DNA from: Circinella minor
Lineage: Eukaryota > Mucoromycota > Mucoromycetes > Mucorales > Lichtheimiaceae
Reading direction: 5' to 3'
Length of the DNA: 64,000 nucleotides
Assembly: GCA_016758965.1 (NCBI GenBank)
Contig: JAEPRB010000010.1
Span: 326,323 to 390,322, forward strand
Shown here: positions 38,682 through 49,976 of the stretch, one piece after another
How the letters are laid out: the number at the start of each line of letters is the position of its first letter
How positions within the stretch are numbered: position 1 is the first letter of the stretch
Program-made: the position numbers and the translations under genes
The notes under the pieces: generated by a model
What the model saw: the letters and a program-made list of their open reading frames with translations, nothing else
The model's database searches: none
Told to the model about the DNA's origin: nothing

Positions 38682-40649
38682 ATGAGTGAACAACAACAAA
38701 ATAAACAATATGGTTCATTTGTACGTTTAATTAAATCAAGACTTTCGATAAAACCTGTAGTGGATGAAGATCCAAGACTTCTTCGTTCTTCACTTAAGAA
38801 TATTACTATCGTAATTGTAGCAATGTCAGCAGCTATGCCTGGTTTTTCGAGTACAATTTATTTTCCAGGTTTGTGATCCATAATTTATCTTTTGAACTTT
38901 TTAGGTTACCAGTAGTGATGAATGAATATTATTTTACAAGTTTTTAATTAATAAATGGTTTTTTTAGGCATTCCTGATATCAATGCTGAATTACAAGCTC
39001 CTTCAATCGCGACTACTTTGACAGCTGCATTATTTGTTCTATTTATGGGTATCGCACCTGTATTTTGGGCTGCATTTTCTGATTTTTATAATATTCGTCG
39101 ATTTTTATTAATTATTTCAATGATTATATTTGTCGTATCATCTATTGGAAATGCTGTCATGACTAATATCTGGGGTATGGTCGTATTAAGATGTCTTCAA
39201 GCAGTCGGTGCAAGTTCTGGTCAAGCTATTGGTGGAGGCGTTATTGGTAATATATTATTTATAACACAACACACACACACACACATACAAAGTCTATGTT
39301 TTTTTTTTTTTTTTTTTTAATATTAGTAATAAATGACTAACCACATCTTTCATATTCGAAAATATTAGCTGATATGTATCCTGTTGAACAACGTGGTAGT
39401 GCTTACGGTAAATTTTTCCTTGGCATGATTATCGGTCCTGTCATTGGTAAGTAGTAAGCTGTTAGATTTAGGAAGCTCTAGAAAGTTTAAATTATAAAAA
39501 TTAACCCCTCATATATTGTGTATAATTTATAGGCCCCATTATTGGTGGTTTCTTAATCATGAGTGTGATTACATGGCGCGCTACTTATTGGTTCTGTGTG
39601 GTTTTCGGGGCTGTTGTTGTCATTATTACTTTCTTTTTCATGCCCGAAACTTTCCGTGATGATAAACGATTCGATGTTGGTACTCTTCCTACGACTACAA
39701 CAACACCTTCTCCAAAAACTAATAATATGGATGATGCAACTAGTGAAAGAAGTTCAGAAACAACAGTTTCCGTTAGAGCTGAAACCAGTTTGGATGAAAA
39801 AGATTGTCAACCAGTACCACAACAACGTACTACTAAAACGGAACAACCACAAGAAAAGAAGAAAACCCTTAATCCAATTCGACCCTTTTTATTACTTCGT
39901 TATCCTAATATTTTACTATCTTCTATTATTGGCGGTATTGCATTTGGTTCCATGTTCTGTATTGAAACCGTCATTCCTACATTATATGAAACTCGATATG
40001 GTCTTAATGCATGGCAAATTGGGTTGTCATTCCTTGGTGCAGGCGTTGGAAATTTATTGGGTGCTGTGCTTAATGGGAAATTATCTGATCGATTATTATT
40101 ACGTGCTCGGGAAAAACGAGGTGGTAAACATAAAGTAGAAGATCGTCTTGCTGTTAATCTCTGGCCATGTTGTTTCTTTTTTATGCCTTTCGGTTTGTTA
40201 CTCTTTGGATGGGGTATTGAAAGTGGTATGTCGTTTTGGACTGGTATTGTTGGTTTTGGTATTCAATGTTTTGGCATGAATCAAGTCATGACAGGTAATA
40301 TAACATTTTTTCATTTTTTTTTCCCGCCGAGATCAATCAAAATCATTATTAATTAATTTACGTATCTTTGTTTTGTATTATAATAATAGCAACATCCGCT
40401 TACTTATTGGATGCTGTACCTGGTCAAGGTGCATCAGCTACTGCCGCTGGTAATTTAGTTCGTATGGTTATGGCTTGTGTTCTTACCTTAATTGCTAATC
40501 CAATGGTAGAAGCAGTGGGTCCTGGTTATCTTTCTGTATTTCTTGCTGCTCTTAGTTGGTTATCTGGTGGTTTGTTGATTATTAACAAAGTTTATGGTCA
40601 ACGAATGCGTCGTTATTTTGGTTTTGAACAAGAAGCAGAACGAAAGTAA
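38682..40649 (+). CDS. MFS transporter, DHA1 drug:H+ antiporter type
   Basis: Five exons: 38682-38868, 38968-39246, 39369-39446, 39533-40294 and 40390-40649. They encode 521 residues in exact frame. About twelve hydrophobic segments are visible in two halves. The first half has SIATTLTAALFVLFMGIAPV, the motif-A region WAAFSDFYNIRRFLL, RCLQAVGASSGQAIGGGVI, and MYPVEQRGSAYGKFFLGMI with GPIIGGFL (a motif-C-like signature). The central cytosolic loop (about residues 210-270) is Thr/Ser/Glu-rich. This pattern matches fungal DHA1 carriers of the QDR/TPO type, which export drugs, polyamines or organic acids with protons at the plasma membrane. The actual substrate cannot be read from sequence. The donor of intron 1 is the less common GTTTGT. 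The start follows an (ATA)n leader directly. Confidence 0.9.
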
Positions 40650-41274
40650 ATAATTATTTTTTAGAAATAGAACATTTAATTCATTTCCTCTCTCCTCCCG
40701 CCCAATGCTTTCTTTTTTTTTTTTGTATTTTTTTTTACTGTAGTTTCATTTTATTCTATATCTTCAATTCTTATCCTCATTATCATAAGCACTGATCATT
40801 TTTTTTTACATATCCTATTTATATTGCAATTTTTTTTCTCTTTAAAAACGAAAAAAAAGAAAGATATCTCTACTATCATAAAAAAAAAAAAAGTAGCATA
40901 ATACCTTGTAATAATATTTATAATAAATTATTCACTCATTTTTATCTTATACATAATGTTTCTTTTGAGTATCCATCCTTCGTTATGTACAAGGCAAGAA
41001 GAGTCATCATGTTTCTTTTTATATATCAATAGCAACAACATATACATATTTATAATATATCTTCTTTTTATATTACTTGCTTATAATTCCTTTTTATTTA
41101 ATTAATAATATAAATTTTACCCATTGACAAAACCTATATATAAAAAAAGTTGTACATGAACTGGCGGGGCAAAATAGCATAAATAATAAACCTTCTTTTT
41201 TTTTTTTTTTTTTTTTTACTTTCTTAATAAACCGTGTATACCATTTTTTAAAGTTTTTTATTTGCGTGTCAATC
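40650..41274. other. intergenic, MFS terminator side and WD40 promoter
   Basis: 625 bp of T-rich sequence with several T and A homopolymers, including a run of about 22 T at 41197-41218 just before the WD40 gene. No gene or structured element is visible. Confidence 0.6.
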
Positions 41275-44200
41275 ATGGACCATACACCTGATCATGCTGA
41301 AGGATCATTATTAACTGATCATTTACGTGATCTTACTATAAAAGATTCAACCAGTAATGACGATGATCTTACATTTCAATCTTCCACAGACGACGTACAA
41401 CAACAGTCTTTACCACTTTGGAATCGAGAAAGTGTTTCTCAGTCAGCAACAGCTAGACGTCGTCGAAGGTTTGTAAAATATATTATAATGCAACATACAC
41501 ACACGCATATCTATATGGAGCATAAAGAAATATTTTTAATGGCAACAAAATACCCCCCCCAAGAAAAAAAGATTGTGAATATAATTGAATTTCTCAATAT
41601 TATATTTTTTTTTTAGACTTGCAATGAATACACAACATACTGAAATGCATTCTTCTTATGTACGTCCAACTGAAGATATATTTAACGCCAACGATTCTCG
41701 TATCAAAGAGGTAAATATAGATATATATATATATATATAAAGTAGGGAAAGACAAATCAAAAAAGAAAAGAGATATATAAACACTTATATATAACTTTTA
41801 TTATTATATTTTCAAAAGGATATTATCGGGATTGTTATGCAATATCTTTCAGATGAAGGATATCATGCATCACAAGCTGTTCTTTATGATGAAACCAATG
41901 TTAAATGGAAAGAACGTGAAGAACGAACTATTGAAGTGAAACGATTAAAAAAAGCAATTCTCGGTAAAAAACAACAAACAATAAATTATAATATATATAT
42001 ATGTGTGTGTGTGTGATATGTACTAAAAAAAAAGGAGTTGGTTAATCCCATATCCCATAATGATTATAATAATAGATGGAGATTGGCAAGAAGTTGAAAA
42101 ATTATGTACAAAACCTGTAGTTAAAAATCACCGATCCTTTTTATATTCAATATATAAACAGCAATATTTGGAATATATTGAAAGGCGAGAAATTCAAAAG
42201 GTACACAACGGAAGAAGAGGGAACTATATATGTACCTGTTACAGAGTATAGAGAGAGAGAGAGAGAGAGACATTATTAATCAATCTTTATCACAACAATA
42301 ATAATAATAATAACATAAAGGCATTCACGTTCCTGAACAAACGATTAAAACCATTGGAACATTTACAAACAAAACCAAATGAATTCAAAGATTTATGTTA
42401 TTTATTAACTGCAAAATCAATTCAAGAAGCACCAAGCTTTAAAAATTGGGAAGGAATCATGGGTGCTAGGTACATAAGATCAATTAATTTATATCTATGG
42501 TAACATTAAACCTAACAACCAAAATTTTATATCTATATTTATATTAGAGAAAATTTAGTTGATCAATTACAAAGTATGCTTGAATTTGAAACAGCAGATC
42601 GAAATGGCAATCGTTATATACCACCGAATCGATTATTGACTTTATTACGACAAGCGGTAGCCTATCAAATTGAATTCTCTCGTTATCATCCAAAAGTGGC
42701 ACCTGCAGTGAACAGTTTATTAGAAAATTATACAAGTTTTGTTATTCCAAATGCTTCTAGTCGTACTTTAATGGGTCATCGAAAGAATGTTAAATGTGTT
42801 GAATTTATTGGTGAAGAAGGAAGAGAAATTGTATCTGGATCAAGGTAAAAAAAAAAAAAAAAAAAAAAGCTCTCTGCATAAACATATAACTACTAAACGC
42901 ACAATTTTTTACTGTTTTTGCTAACCGAGAGAATAATGTAAATAGTGATAATACATTACGGATATGGGGTACAGAAACTGGTGAATGTCATGCTATTCTC
43001 GAAGGACATCGTTCAAGAATTTGGGATGTATCTACTACGGCACAAGGTCGATCTGTAGCTAGCGCAAGTGGAGATGGGACAGTAAAGGTAAAAAAAAAAA
43101 TCATATTGACTTTAACAAATATTAGTAAAGCTTATTTTTTTTTTTTTTTGATATATCTATTATTATTATTGTTATTTTCTTAGATTTGGAATTTAAAAGA
43201 TACACTTCCTATATGTGCACAAACTTTAACTGGTCATTCTGGAGATGTATATTCTACACGATATCATCCTAATGAGGTAACAAAAAAAATAAAATTATTT
43301 CAAAAACAATAATAAGTATCATAAATATTTTAGACAATATTCATCCATATATGCTTATATAATTATATAGTCACATATTGTTACTGGTGGATATGATAAA
43401 ACTGTACGTTTGTTTGATATTGTTACGGGGACTACTGTTAAAACCTTCTCTGGCCATCAATTGGCAGTAACAAAAACTATTTTCAATCCTCTTGGGAATT
43501 TGGTCGTAAGTGGGTAAGTAATAATAAAAAAAAAAGAGAGAGAGAAAGAATTTAATAGAGCTACTTTTTTTTAAAAAAAAAACAATTAACATAAAATAAA
43601 ATACTAGGTCCAAGGATAACACTATTAAATTTTGGGATATTGTATCTGGTCTTTGTATCCGTACTATTTCATCCCATCTTGGTGAAGTTACTTCTGTAGA
43701 AATGAATTCCAGTGGTACATATCTTTTAAGTAGTTCTAAAGACAATTCAAATCGATTATGGGATGTACGAATGGTAAGTTATCATATATTGTTCATTTTT
43801 ATTTATCTCTTGATTTATATACATATACATGTATGTTTATTTTTTATTATTATTAATTAATGAATATATAAACTAGGTACGACCCATACAAAAATTAAAA
43901 GGTCATCAAAATACATCTAAAAATTTTATTCGAGCTAAATTTGCGGATAATAATTTGATCGTGGGTGGCTCAGAGGTAAATTATGATTTTTATGCATCAT
44001 TCAAAACGATTCTATATCTTAAAAACATCCTATTTATGTTTTATTGTTATTATTATTTTTTTGCGTAGGATGGTGTTGTATATATTTGGGATCAAGAAAC
44101 TGGAGAAGTATTACAAAAACTTCGTGGCCATAACGGAGTAGTTTATGAAGCAGGATGGAATGCTAAACAAGGAATGCTTGCAAGTTGTAGTGATGACCAA

Positions 44201-44312
44201 ACAGTGAAAGTTTGGTATTATGACGAAAAGGTAAATTTATTTATAACGAAAACGCATACACAAAAGAAATAATTAATCATTTTATATTATATAGATGCCA
44301 TTGGATACTTAA
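41275..44312 (+). CDS. LisH-CTLH-WD40 repeat protein (WDR26/Gid7-like N-terminal half)
   Basis: Thirteen exons: 41275-41468, 41617-41710, 41819-41963, 42076-42200, 42321-42469, 42548-42844, 42946-43087, 43184-43276, 43371-43513, 43608-43773, 43877-43975, 44069-44230 and 44295-44312. They give 608 residues in exact frame. LisH is at about 97-125 (DIIGIVMQYLSDEGYHASQA). The CTLH region follows (GDWQEVEKLC, QQYLEYIERREIQKAFTFLN, then NRYIPPNRLLTLLRQAVAYQ), resembling WDR26/Gid7. About seven WD repeats run from about 300 to 600 (TLRIWGTETGEC, GDGTVKIWNLKDT, YDKTVRLFDIVTG, SKDNTIKFWDIVSG, NSNRLWDVRM, DGVVYIWDQETGE, DQTVKVWYYDEK). Gid7/WDR26 belongs to the GID/CTLH ubiquitin ligase. However, this propeller is more regular than Gid7's, so it may be a separate fungal LisH-WD40 family. 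The last exon encodes only five residues. Confidence 0.88.
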
Positions 44313-45125
44313 GCATACAAACAAAATATACAGTTTAAATTTTTTTTTTTATTATTATTATTATTATATCAATAACAACAACCCATATTAATTAAATTGT
44401 TTAAATCACAACTTCAAAAAAAAAAAAAAACCGTTGTGACGAAACACACCAAAGTAAAAATTCATTAAAAGAATTGTTCGTGAAAATATTCGCGGGCTTT
44501 AAAACGCACCAAGATATGTGTGGGAGGTTCTTGTAATGTTTAACATTTATGATTTTTATTATGTCTCCTATAATCCAGCGTCTGTTAAGACATATTGATT
44601 GTTGAGACGGCTCAGAAAAGTAAAAAATGTATATAAAAAAAAAACCATGTTGGGGACAGAGAAAAAGTTTTAGGGGATATCGTAAATACTGGAGTTCATA
44701 GGTTTCAACTAATGTTCATTGTGGAGAAGGGTAGGTTAGAAAAATTGAGGTTCTTGTAACAGTGCTATAGTTATTGTTAATTTTCTGCTTCCACTTTCCT
44801 CCATACAGGGAATAAATCCTCTTTTTTATATATACAGTATAACCAGGTGGAGTAAATTTTATTACTCTAGTAGTCGCGTATGATTTTTTTAAAAAAAAAA
44901 ATCAAAGGGACGGATGTGCCGCCGAAAATTGTAAAAATACTAAAGAATGTGAATACAAAACAGATAAAAAAAAAAAAACGGGCACAAAAATTAAAGTAAG
45001 AATCTAGAAAAGATTTTTTTTTTATTGGTATAAGTTTTATGCGAAAGAAAAGTATGGAGAAAAAAAGATTAATTTGGGATAAGTGTATATAAAACCGGCT
45101 CCCGCACGCGACACTTGTTTCAGAG

Positions 45126-45160
<35 letters not shown>

Positions 45161-45223
45161 TTTTGGTTGAAAATTCAATGCCAATACACTCGCCGGATTG
45201 CCAACAGAATTCCTTGCATGGCA

Positions 45224-45461
45224 TTAGTATATTGAAAGAAAGAAAAATGGGAGTATCAATTCCCATTTTAATGCAAAATTTGGTTTGAAGTAAAGCTTGA
45301 TTCGTTGGGTCCAAGTTCGAGTCCATGCTGACCAGCGAACTAAAAAATGTGCTGGGGTATCAACTGTAGTGAAGCAGAGCTGACATATATCCAAAGGCCT
45401 AAAGTCAAGTACTAATTCATGTAATCGTTTATAGCTGTTGAAAGCTTCCCGTGGAGCGCCT
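45224..45461 (-). pseudogene. reverse-transcriptase C-terminal zinc-binding relic (non-LTR type)
   Basis: One minus-strand frame stays open for about 79 codons. It reads like the zinc-binding tail found after the reverse transcriptase of many non-LTR elements: DICQLC, then DTPAHFL, then RWSAWTRTW. The usual pattern is CxxC, about a dozen residues, HxxxxC and a Trp-rich end. Here the last cysteine is replaced, in AHFLVRW. A stop follows at 45224-45226, and similar-quality sequence continues in other frames to about 45170. No reverse-transcriptase core or poly(A) tail in the right orientation is present, so this is a fragment. Confidence 0.5.
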
Positions 45462-45666
45462 GGAAACGATCAAAAAAAAAAGAAGATACGTTATTAAGCT
45501 TATTTTTTTCCAAAGCGGCCGTATAATATTATGAGTGTAACTTGAATTACACGATCGGGGGGGGGGACTATACGATTTTTAGTGGAATCTTAGAAAAGTC
45601 ATTATTAGTAATTAATTTATAACACATTGGATAACACATTGTTGGATACGTATCCATAACACATAG

Positions 45667-46033
45667 ATGGTCGTCTGTAAGCATGAGAAGAAACCCAAAG
45701 CGGGAAATGCTTCTAGATCATCATACAAAGGTAACATTGAGAAATTTGTCTCCAGTCCTACCCGAAAAAACAATTGTTTCTTCCAGCAAAACCTTCTCAG
45801 ACTACTATTCCCCCTGCAACTTCTACAAGTTCGTAAAAGAAACCCAATGAATGTACATCCGCGAGCCATTAGTCTCTCCAGTGACACAACTGAATTCGCC
45901 TCCAGTCTTACCCGAAATGACAAATGCCTTTTCCAGCAAAACCTTCACTGGGTACTATCAGCCTGCAACTCTAATTACACTGCCTTCCAGACAAACCAAT
46001 CTGTTTGAGTACTTGCCTTTTTCAAATCTTTGA
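45667..46033 (+). pseudogene. decayed frame with an internal 50-codon duplication
   Basis: Two copies of a 150-bp unit lie in tandem, starting near 45731 and 45881. The same reading frame is recognisable in both: PVLPEKTIVSSSKTFSDYY in copy 1 and PVLPEMTNAFSSKTFTGYY in copy 2, each followed by P(C/A) and N/T. A stop codon separates them in that frame (45848-45850). The exact 150-bp spacing and the protein-level similarity suggest a former coding repeat. No family is recognised, and start and end are arbitrary. Confidence 0.4.
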
Positions 46034-46374
46034 AGACCAAAATAAAGATTGAACAATGTTCAAGCTCTATTATTTAAGAGAATTACCTACGGGCGCAAGC
46101 AAAAGTCCGACTATGGGCGTGAAGTGTAATTTTTAACCAGAACAACAATAGCTGTCACACCAAACAATTCCATTTCTCTATAAATGTAGCTTAGCTATAA
46201 ATCATTATATCATTACCCTTTTTTCTCTATTTTATATTTTCTATTATTATTATAAGTTTGACCAGTTCGTAATACTGGTGAGTATTTTTTATTGTTATAA
46301 CGCTATCAATTATTCAATCTAACATATCAAATAAAGGTCATTTTAAGTGAATTTATATTTATTATACGGGTCAG

Positions 46375-46468
46375 GCGCAGCATAGAGGGGGTCGTTATTG
46401 TACGCTGCGCCCGTAGTCTGACTTCAATCTTTGATCCATTGAAAAACCATCCTTACTTGAACAATTAC
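46375..46468 (+). repeat. left inverted arm with internal hairpin
   Basis: The arm begins GCGCAGCATA and contains GGTCGTTATTGTA. It continues CGCTGCGCCCGTAGTCTGAC and ends near TACTTGAACAATTA. Its first 36 bases form a hairpin: GCGCAGCATA pairs with TACGCTGCGC at 46401-46410, around a 16-base loop. It matches the right arm at 47234-47329 in reverse complement, with a few substitutions and a 3-base T-tract difference. Confidence 0.8.
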
Positions 46469-47233
46469 TTTTGCTATTAAGTATGTAGAATAATTTGCCT
46501 TTGCTATAGATTTACATGAATTTAATAGAAAATGTACCGCTCCTGTTAGTTATGCTCTATAAGAGTAGAAATACGTAATAATAGAATAACAATTAGAAAA
46601 GGAGCTTGAATATATGAAAACAATAAAGACTACGTACAAATAACAACGAGAAAGTAAAAATGTTCATTATTCCAAAATAAAAGTGAAAATAAATTTTTGA
46701 ATGGGTGTTAAAGATCTGATGATGATGCTGGTATACAACAAAGGATATTCTACATGTAATTAAACTATAATTCAGTAAGCAATTCATCAAGATAATATAT
46801 ATACATGTATAACTCATTCACCCAAAAAAAAGTAGTTGTTGCCTCAGACACTGCACCAGTATTATCTATAACACAAGCTTTCATAGTATCTTTTATTATT
46901 TTATATTTATATCTTTTATGTTAATGCTATCCACAACACGACGAGTGAATATCCACCTGATATCACTAATACATATAGTTGCTATGTAGCTTAACACATT
47001 TTTGTTTTCATACGCACAAACTATTTGGACAATCTATGATCTTATTTTTCATCTCTTTAAATAATCGAATTAAATGTTCCACTACATGTTCATCTATATA
47101 ATAAACTTCTATAATTTTTGTATTATAAATAGTATTCATAAAGATGACAAAGAGGACTTTATCTAAAGCCATCCTTGTTAAGCATTACGTATATTCAAAA
47201 AAAAAAAAATCCAAAGCAATGAAAAAGATGGAA

Positions 47234-47329
47234 CTAATTGTTCAAGTGAGGATGGTTTTTTAATGGATCAAAAAAGATTGAAGTCAGACTACGGGCGCAG
47301 CATACAATAACGACCCTAACATGCTGCGC
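47234..47329 (-). repeat. right inverted arm with internal hairpin
   Basis: Reverse complement of the left arm, with about 90% identity over ~95 bp. The same self-complementary pattern is kept: GCGCAGCATA at 47295-47304 and TGCTGCGC near 47322-47329. The stem is therefore conserved although the loop has changed, which argues that the hairpin itself mattered to the element. Confidence 0.8.
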
Positions 47330-47899
47330 TCGTAGTAATTCTCTTACGTATTTAAAAAAAATAGTTTGTTTTACTGACTTTGTGATATGATACAATATGG
47401 TAGTTAAGATATTTTAGTACACTTGATAAAAAAAAAAATGCATGCTCATATAATAATACACTATAAAAAAAAATAAAGTGAATAATATTACACTACGTAA
47501 TTTCGCTTAAAGTGAAGCAACTTACTATGAGAAGTTGTAACCTTATAATTATTATAAAAGAATCGAGAAGTAGTCACTTATTTAAAAAATTACAAAGAAA
47601 CTCTAAAATAAGCTTAAACTGTCGGCTGTTTCTTTTCAAAGTAAAAAAAAAAAAAACTGAAGAGTTCTGTTAATTCTAATGCATTCCAGTCACTGATGGC
47701 TTCATTCAAGTCATGATTGACTTTTGTTCCAGGATCACATTGTTATGCGATTCAGGATCAAAATAACACATTCTCTTTTCGTTGTTGTCAATATAAATGT
47801 CTTCTCTCTGAAGAAGGGGAGTAAGACATTACAAGCAATAAAGAAACCAATTCTTTATGACGTTTAATGGTGTTTTTATAATAAAGGGGATGTAACGTT

Positions 47900-48260
47900 T
47901 TAATGGTATGTTGAGCAATGAGATTGCCTTGATAAAAATCAGGCGCAGCAACGATTTACAAAAATATGAAGCGATTACTCTAAAACCAAGACCGACGTTG
48001 ATAACAAAATATGGACCGAGTATTAAAAACATGGACCTCAAGTGCAGACGACTTACGTTTTTGGAAAAATCAAACAGAATAGATGGGTTGTACGGAGCTG
48101 ATTAATGAATCTTTGCCAAACTTATTTATGCAGCCCAACAATAGATCTCAGAATCCTCCAGTTCCCAATGATGCTATCGTTTCTTCAAACTCCCACTGAA
48201 TCTACTCCTACTACCCACCTCCAGCTTCTCCACTATCTCTGCTACATCTTGTGCCTCGAA
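47900..48260 (+). pseudogene. coding-like remnants of unknown origin
   Basis: A 65-codon frame at 47908-48105 has balanced composition (IKIRRSNDLQKYEAITLKPR and onward to LKCRRLTFLEKSNRIDGLYG). It is followed in another frame by QPNNRSQNPPVPNDAIVSSN and, after a stop, by a Pro/Tyr/Ser-rich stretch. No domain is recognised and no introns bridge the parts. It may be the remains of a gene or of a transposon protein, close to the inverted-repeat element. Confidence 0.25.
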
Positions 48261-49976
48261 TAAACTAAATTAGCATCAACAATTTAACACTTTTCACAAA
48301 GTATATAATCATCTGACCAATATCAGGAAAAGTTTTATTGTAATAATGGTGTAAGACCATTATGACGATATATTCAACCATGTTGTTTTTGATCGACATG
48401 ATCAAGGAAATAGCATACGTCCGCTTCCCAGAATCATTATAGATGATTTACCGTATCATTCTTTTTTAGTACGCTCATCAATATCTAGAAATTACTCACC
48501 GTCAATCATATATTCTGGAATATTTGTAAAAAAAAAAAATCCCACGAGCTCGATATTATGGATTCAAGATACGTACGTACAAGGAAACACAAATGAGTTT
48601 GGGGGAGGGGATGTCATTATCGATTTTAAGTCAAAATAGTATTCAGCAATGGCTTATATATATATATATATATATAAGTTGTGTACAAACACATAAAATC
48701 TTATTTCCCAAAAAGATGTTATGTGTTGTACAATTTACACTTGTGAACTCAAGCCAATGTAATTTTTAACAATTTTGGACATTTGATCAACCATTGTTTT
48801 CATTTTCTGTTAAATGAATCAACATTTTTTTTTTTTTTTTTTTACGTATAATGCATCTCATCCATTGATCATCCCAAGTAGCTCGATGTACAACAAGGTT
48901 TTATTATGTTTTGACATTTAATAGTAATTTGCTTTTTATTATCCTATTGATTATAATGATACGATCTCAACCACATTATATTTAAAATTGTTCTTCCTGT
49001 GTTCCACAAAATTCACTCCAAAAAAATATTTAAATGTGAATGATGTTTTAGCCCACTTTTCTCTTTTTTTTTAATCAAATAAATCACAATGAAAAAAAAA
49101 CACCCGAAAATAAAATTAAATTAAAGTATAAAGCAACCCTAAAAATTTTGTTTTAAAGAACCCTTTCAAAACTATATTATATTCAAAAAAGGACTCAAAC
49201 CCCTGAGACCTAAAAAAAAAAAAAAAAAGACAAAAGGAAGCTTTTTTAAATTGACAAGGGAATAGAATACAATGAAAATAGAATGGGAAGGGGTATATGG
49301 ATGTAAACTAAAAAAAAAAAAAAAAAAAAAATACGAACTTATTCATCATAAAGTGATAGATTAACCATGACAACACTAAATGTCATGAAGACCCAATAAT
49401 ATAATATTATATTAAAAAAAATTGGTAAAATGTTATACGTATAATGCCTCAGCCATGTATACATATGTCGTTGATAGTCTAAACCTCTTATGAATTTAGA
49501 TGAGTGAAATGATAATTAAAAAAAAAAAAAAACCACATGTAATAAGTATTCTAATAGACTTTTCCATTTATTCAATAGTAATAATAATAATAATAATAAT
49601 TTAAGATTAAGTAATATTATACAACTTTGTCTCTCTCTCTCTCTTTTTTTTTATTTTTATAAAAAGTTTGATATGGTCTACCTGACCTTTCATGATATTA
49701 AGAAACAGTTCACGAGTTCAGTTTAAAGTTTCATGCTTATCCAACAAACTTAAGTAACAGTCAGACCATTTTTATTTCAATTAAAAAAAAGCAGGTTACA
49801 CTAAAAAGGTTTCGGTTAAACGCGTTCCGAATGCCATTCGCGATGATTGCCTTTTTTATTGTTGCCAAGCAAAAATGAAGAAAGAAAGAAAGCGGGTTAT
49901 TATTTAACTTTTTTTTCCTTCTTTCTCTATCATAAAACAATACAAAAATAATAATAATAATAATAATAATAACGCC

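Larger units (their letters stand above)
46075..47346. mobile_element. inverted-repeat element, non-autonomous or decayed
   Basis: The two ends carry TAAGAGAATTAC-type sequence followed by TACGRGCGC (46075-46096, and inverted at 47326-47346). Inside the right end, and 280 bp inside the left end, lie two ~95-bp arms in inverted orientation with roughly 90% identity. The interior of about 770 bp has no transposase frame that I recognise. One short minus-strand frame near 47040-47150 has VVEHLIRLFKEMKN-like composition. No clear target-site duplication is visible. It looks like a MITE-like or fold-back element, with the left side either longer or carrying an insertion. Confidence 0.55.
44313..49976. 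other. 5.7-kb repeat- and relic-bearing region
   Basis: No intact gene. From left to right: a perfect A30 run at 45128-45157, a reverse-transcriptase C-terminal relic (45224-45461, -), and a decayed frame with a 150-bp tandem duplication (45667-46033). Next comes an inverted-repeat element (46075-47346), then coding-like remnants at about 47900-48260 (+). The rest to 49976 is AT-rich with long A runs and ends in a trinucleotide repeat in the leader of the SH3 gene. This is the most transposon-like part of the window. Confidence 0.6.

Noticed and set aside
45128..45157. A30 run beside the reverse-transcriptase relic, considered as its poly(A) tail.
   Set aside because: It is on the wrong strand for the relic's 3' end, and similar A/T runs are scattered all over the window.
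49186..49212. Minus strand AGGTCTCAGGGGTTTGAGTC resembles the variable loop and T-arm of a tRNA.
   Set aside because: No acceptor stem, D-arm or anticodon arm can be found next to it; the neighbouring DNA is an A/T tract.
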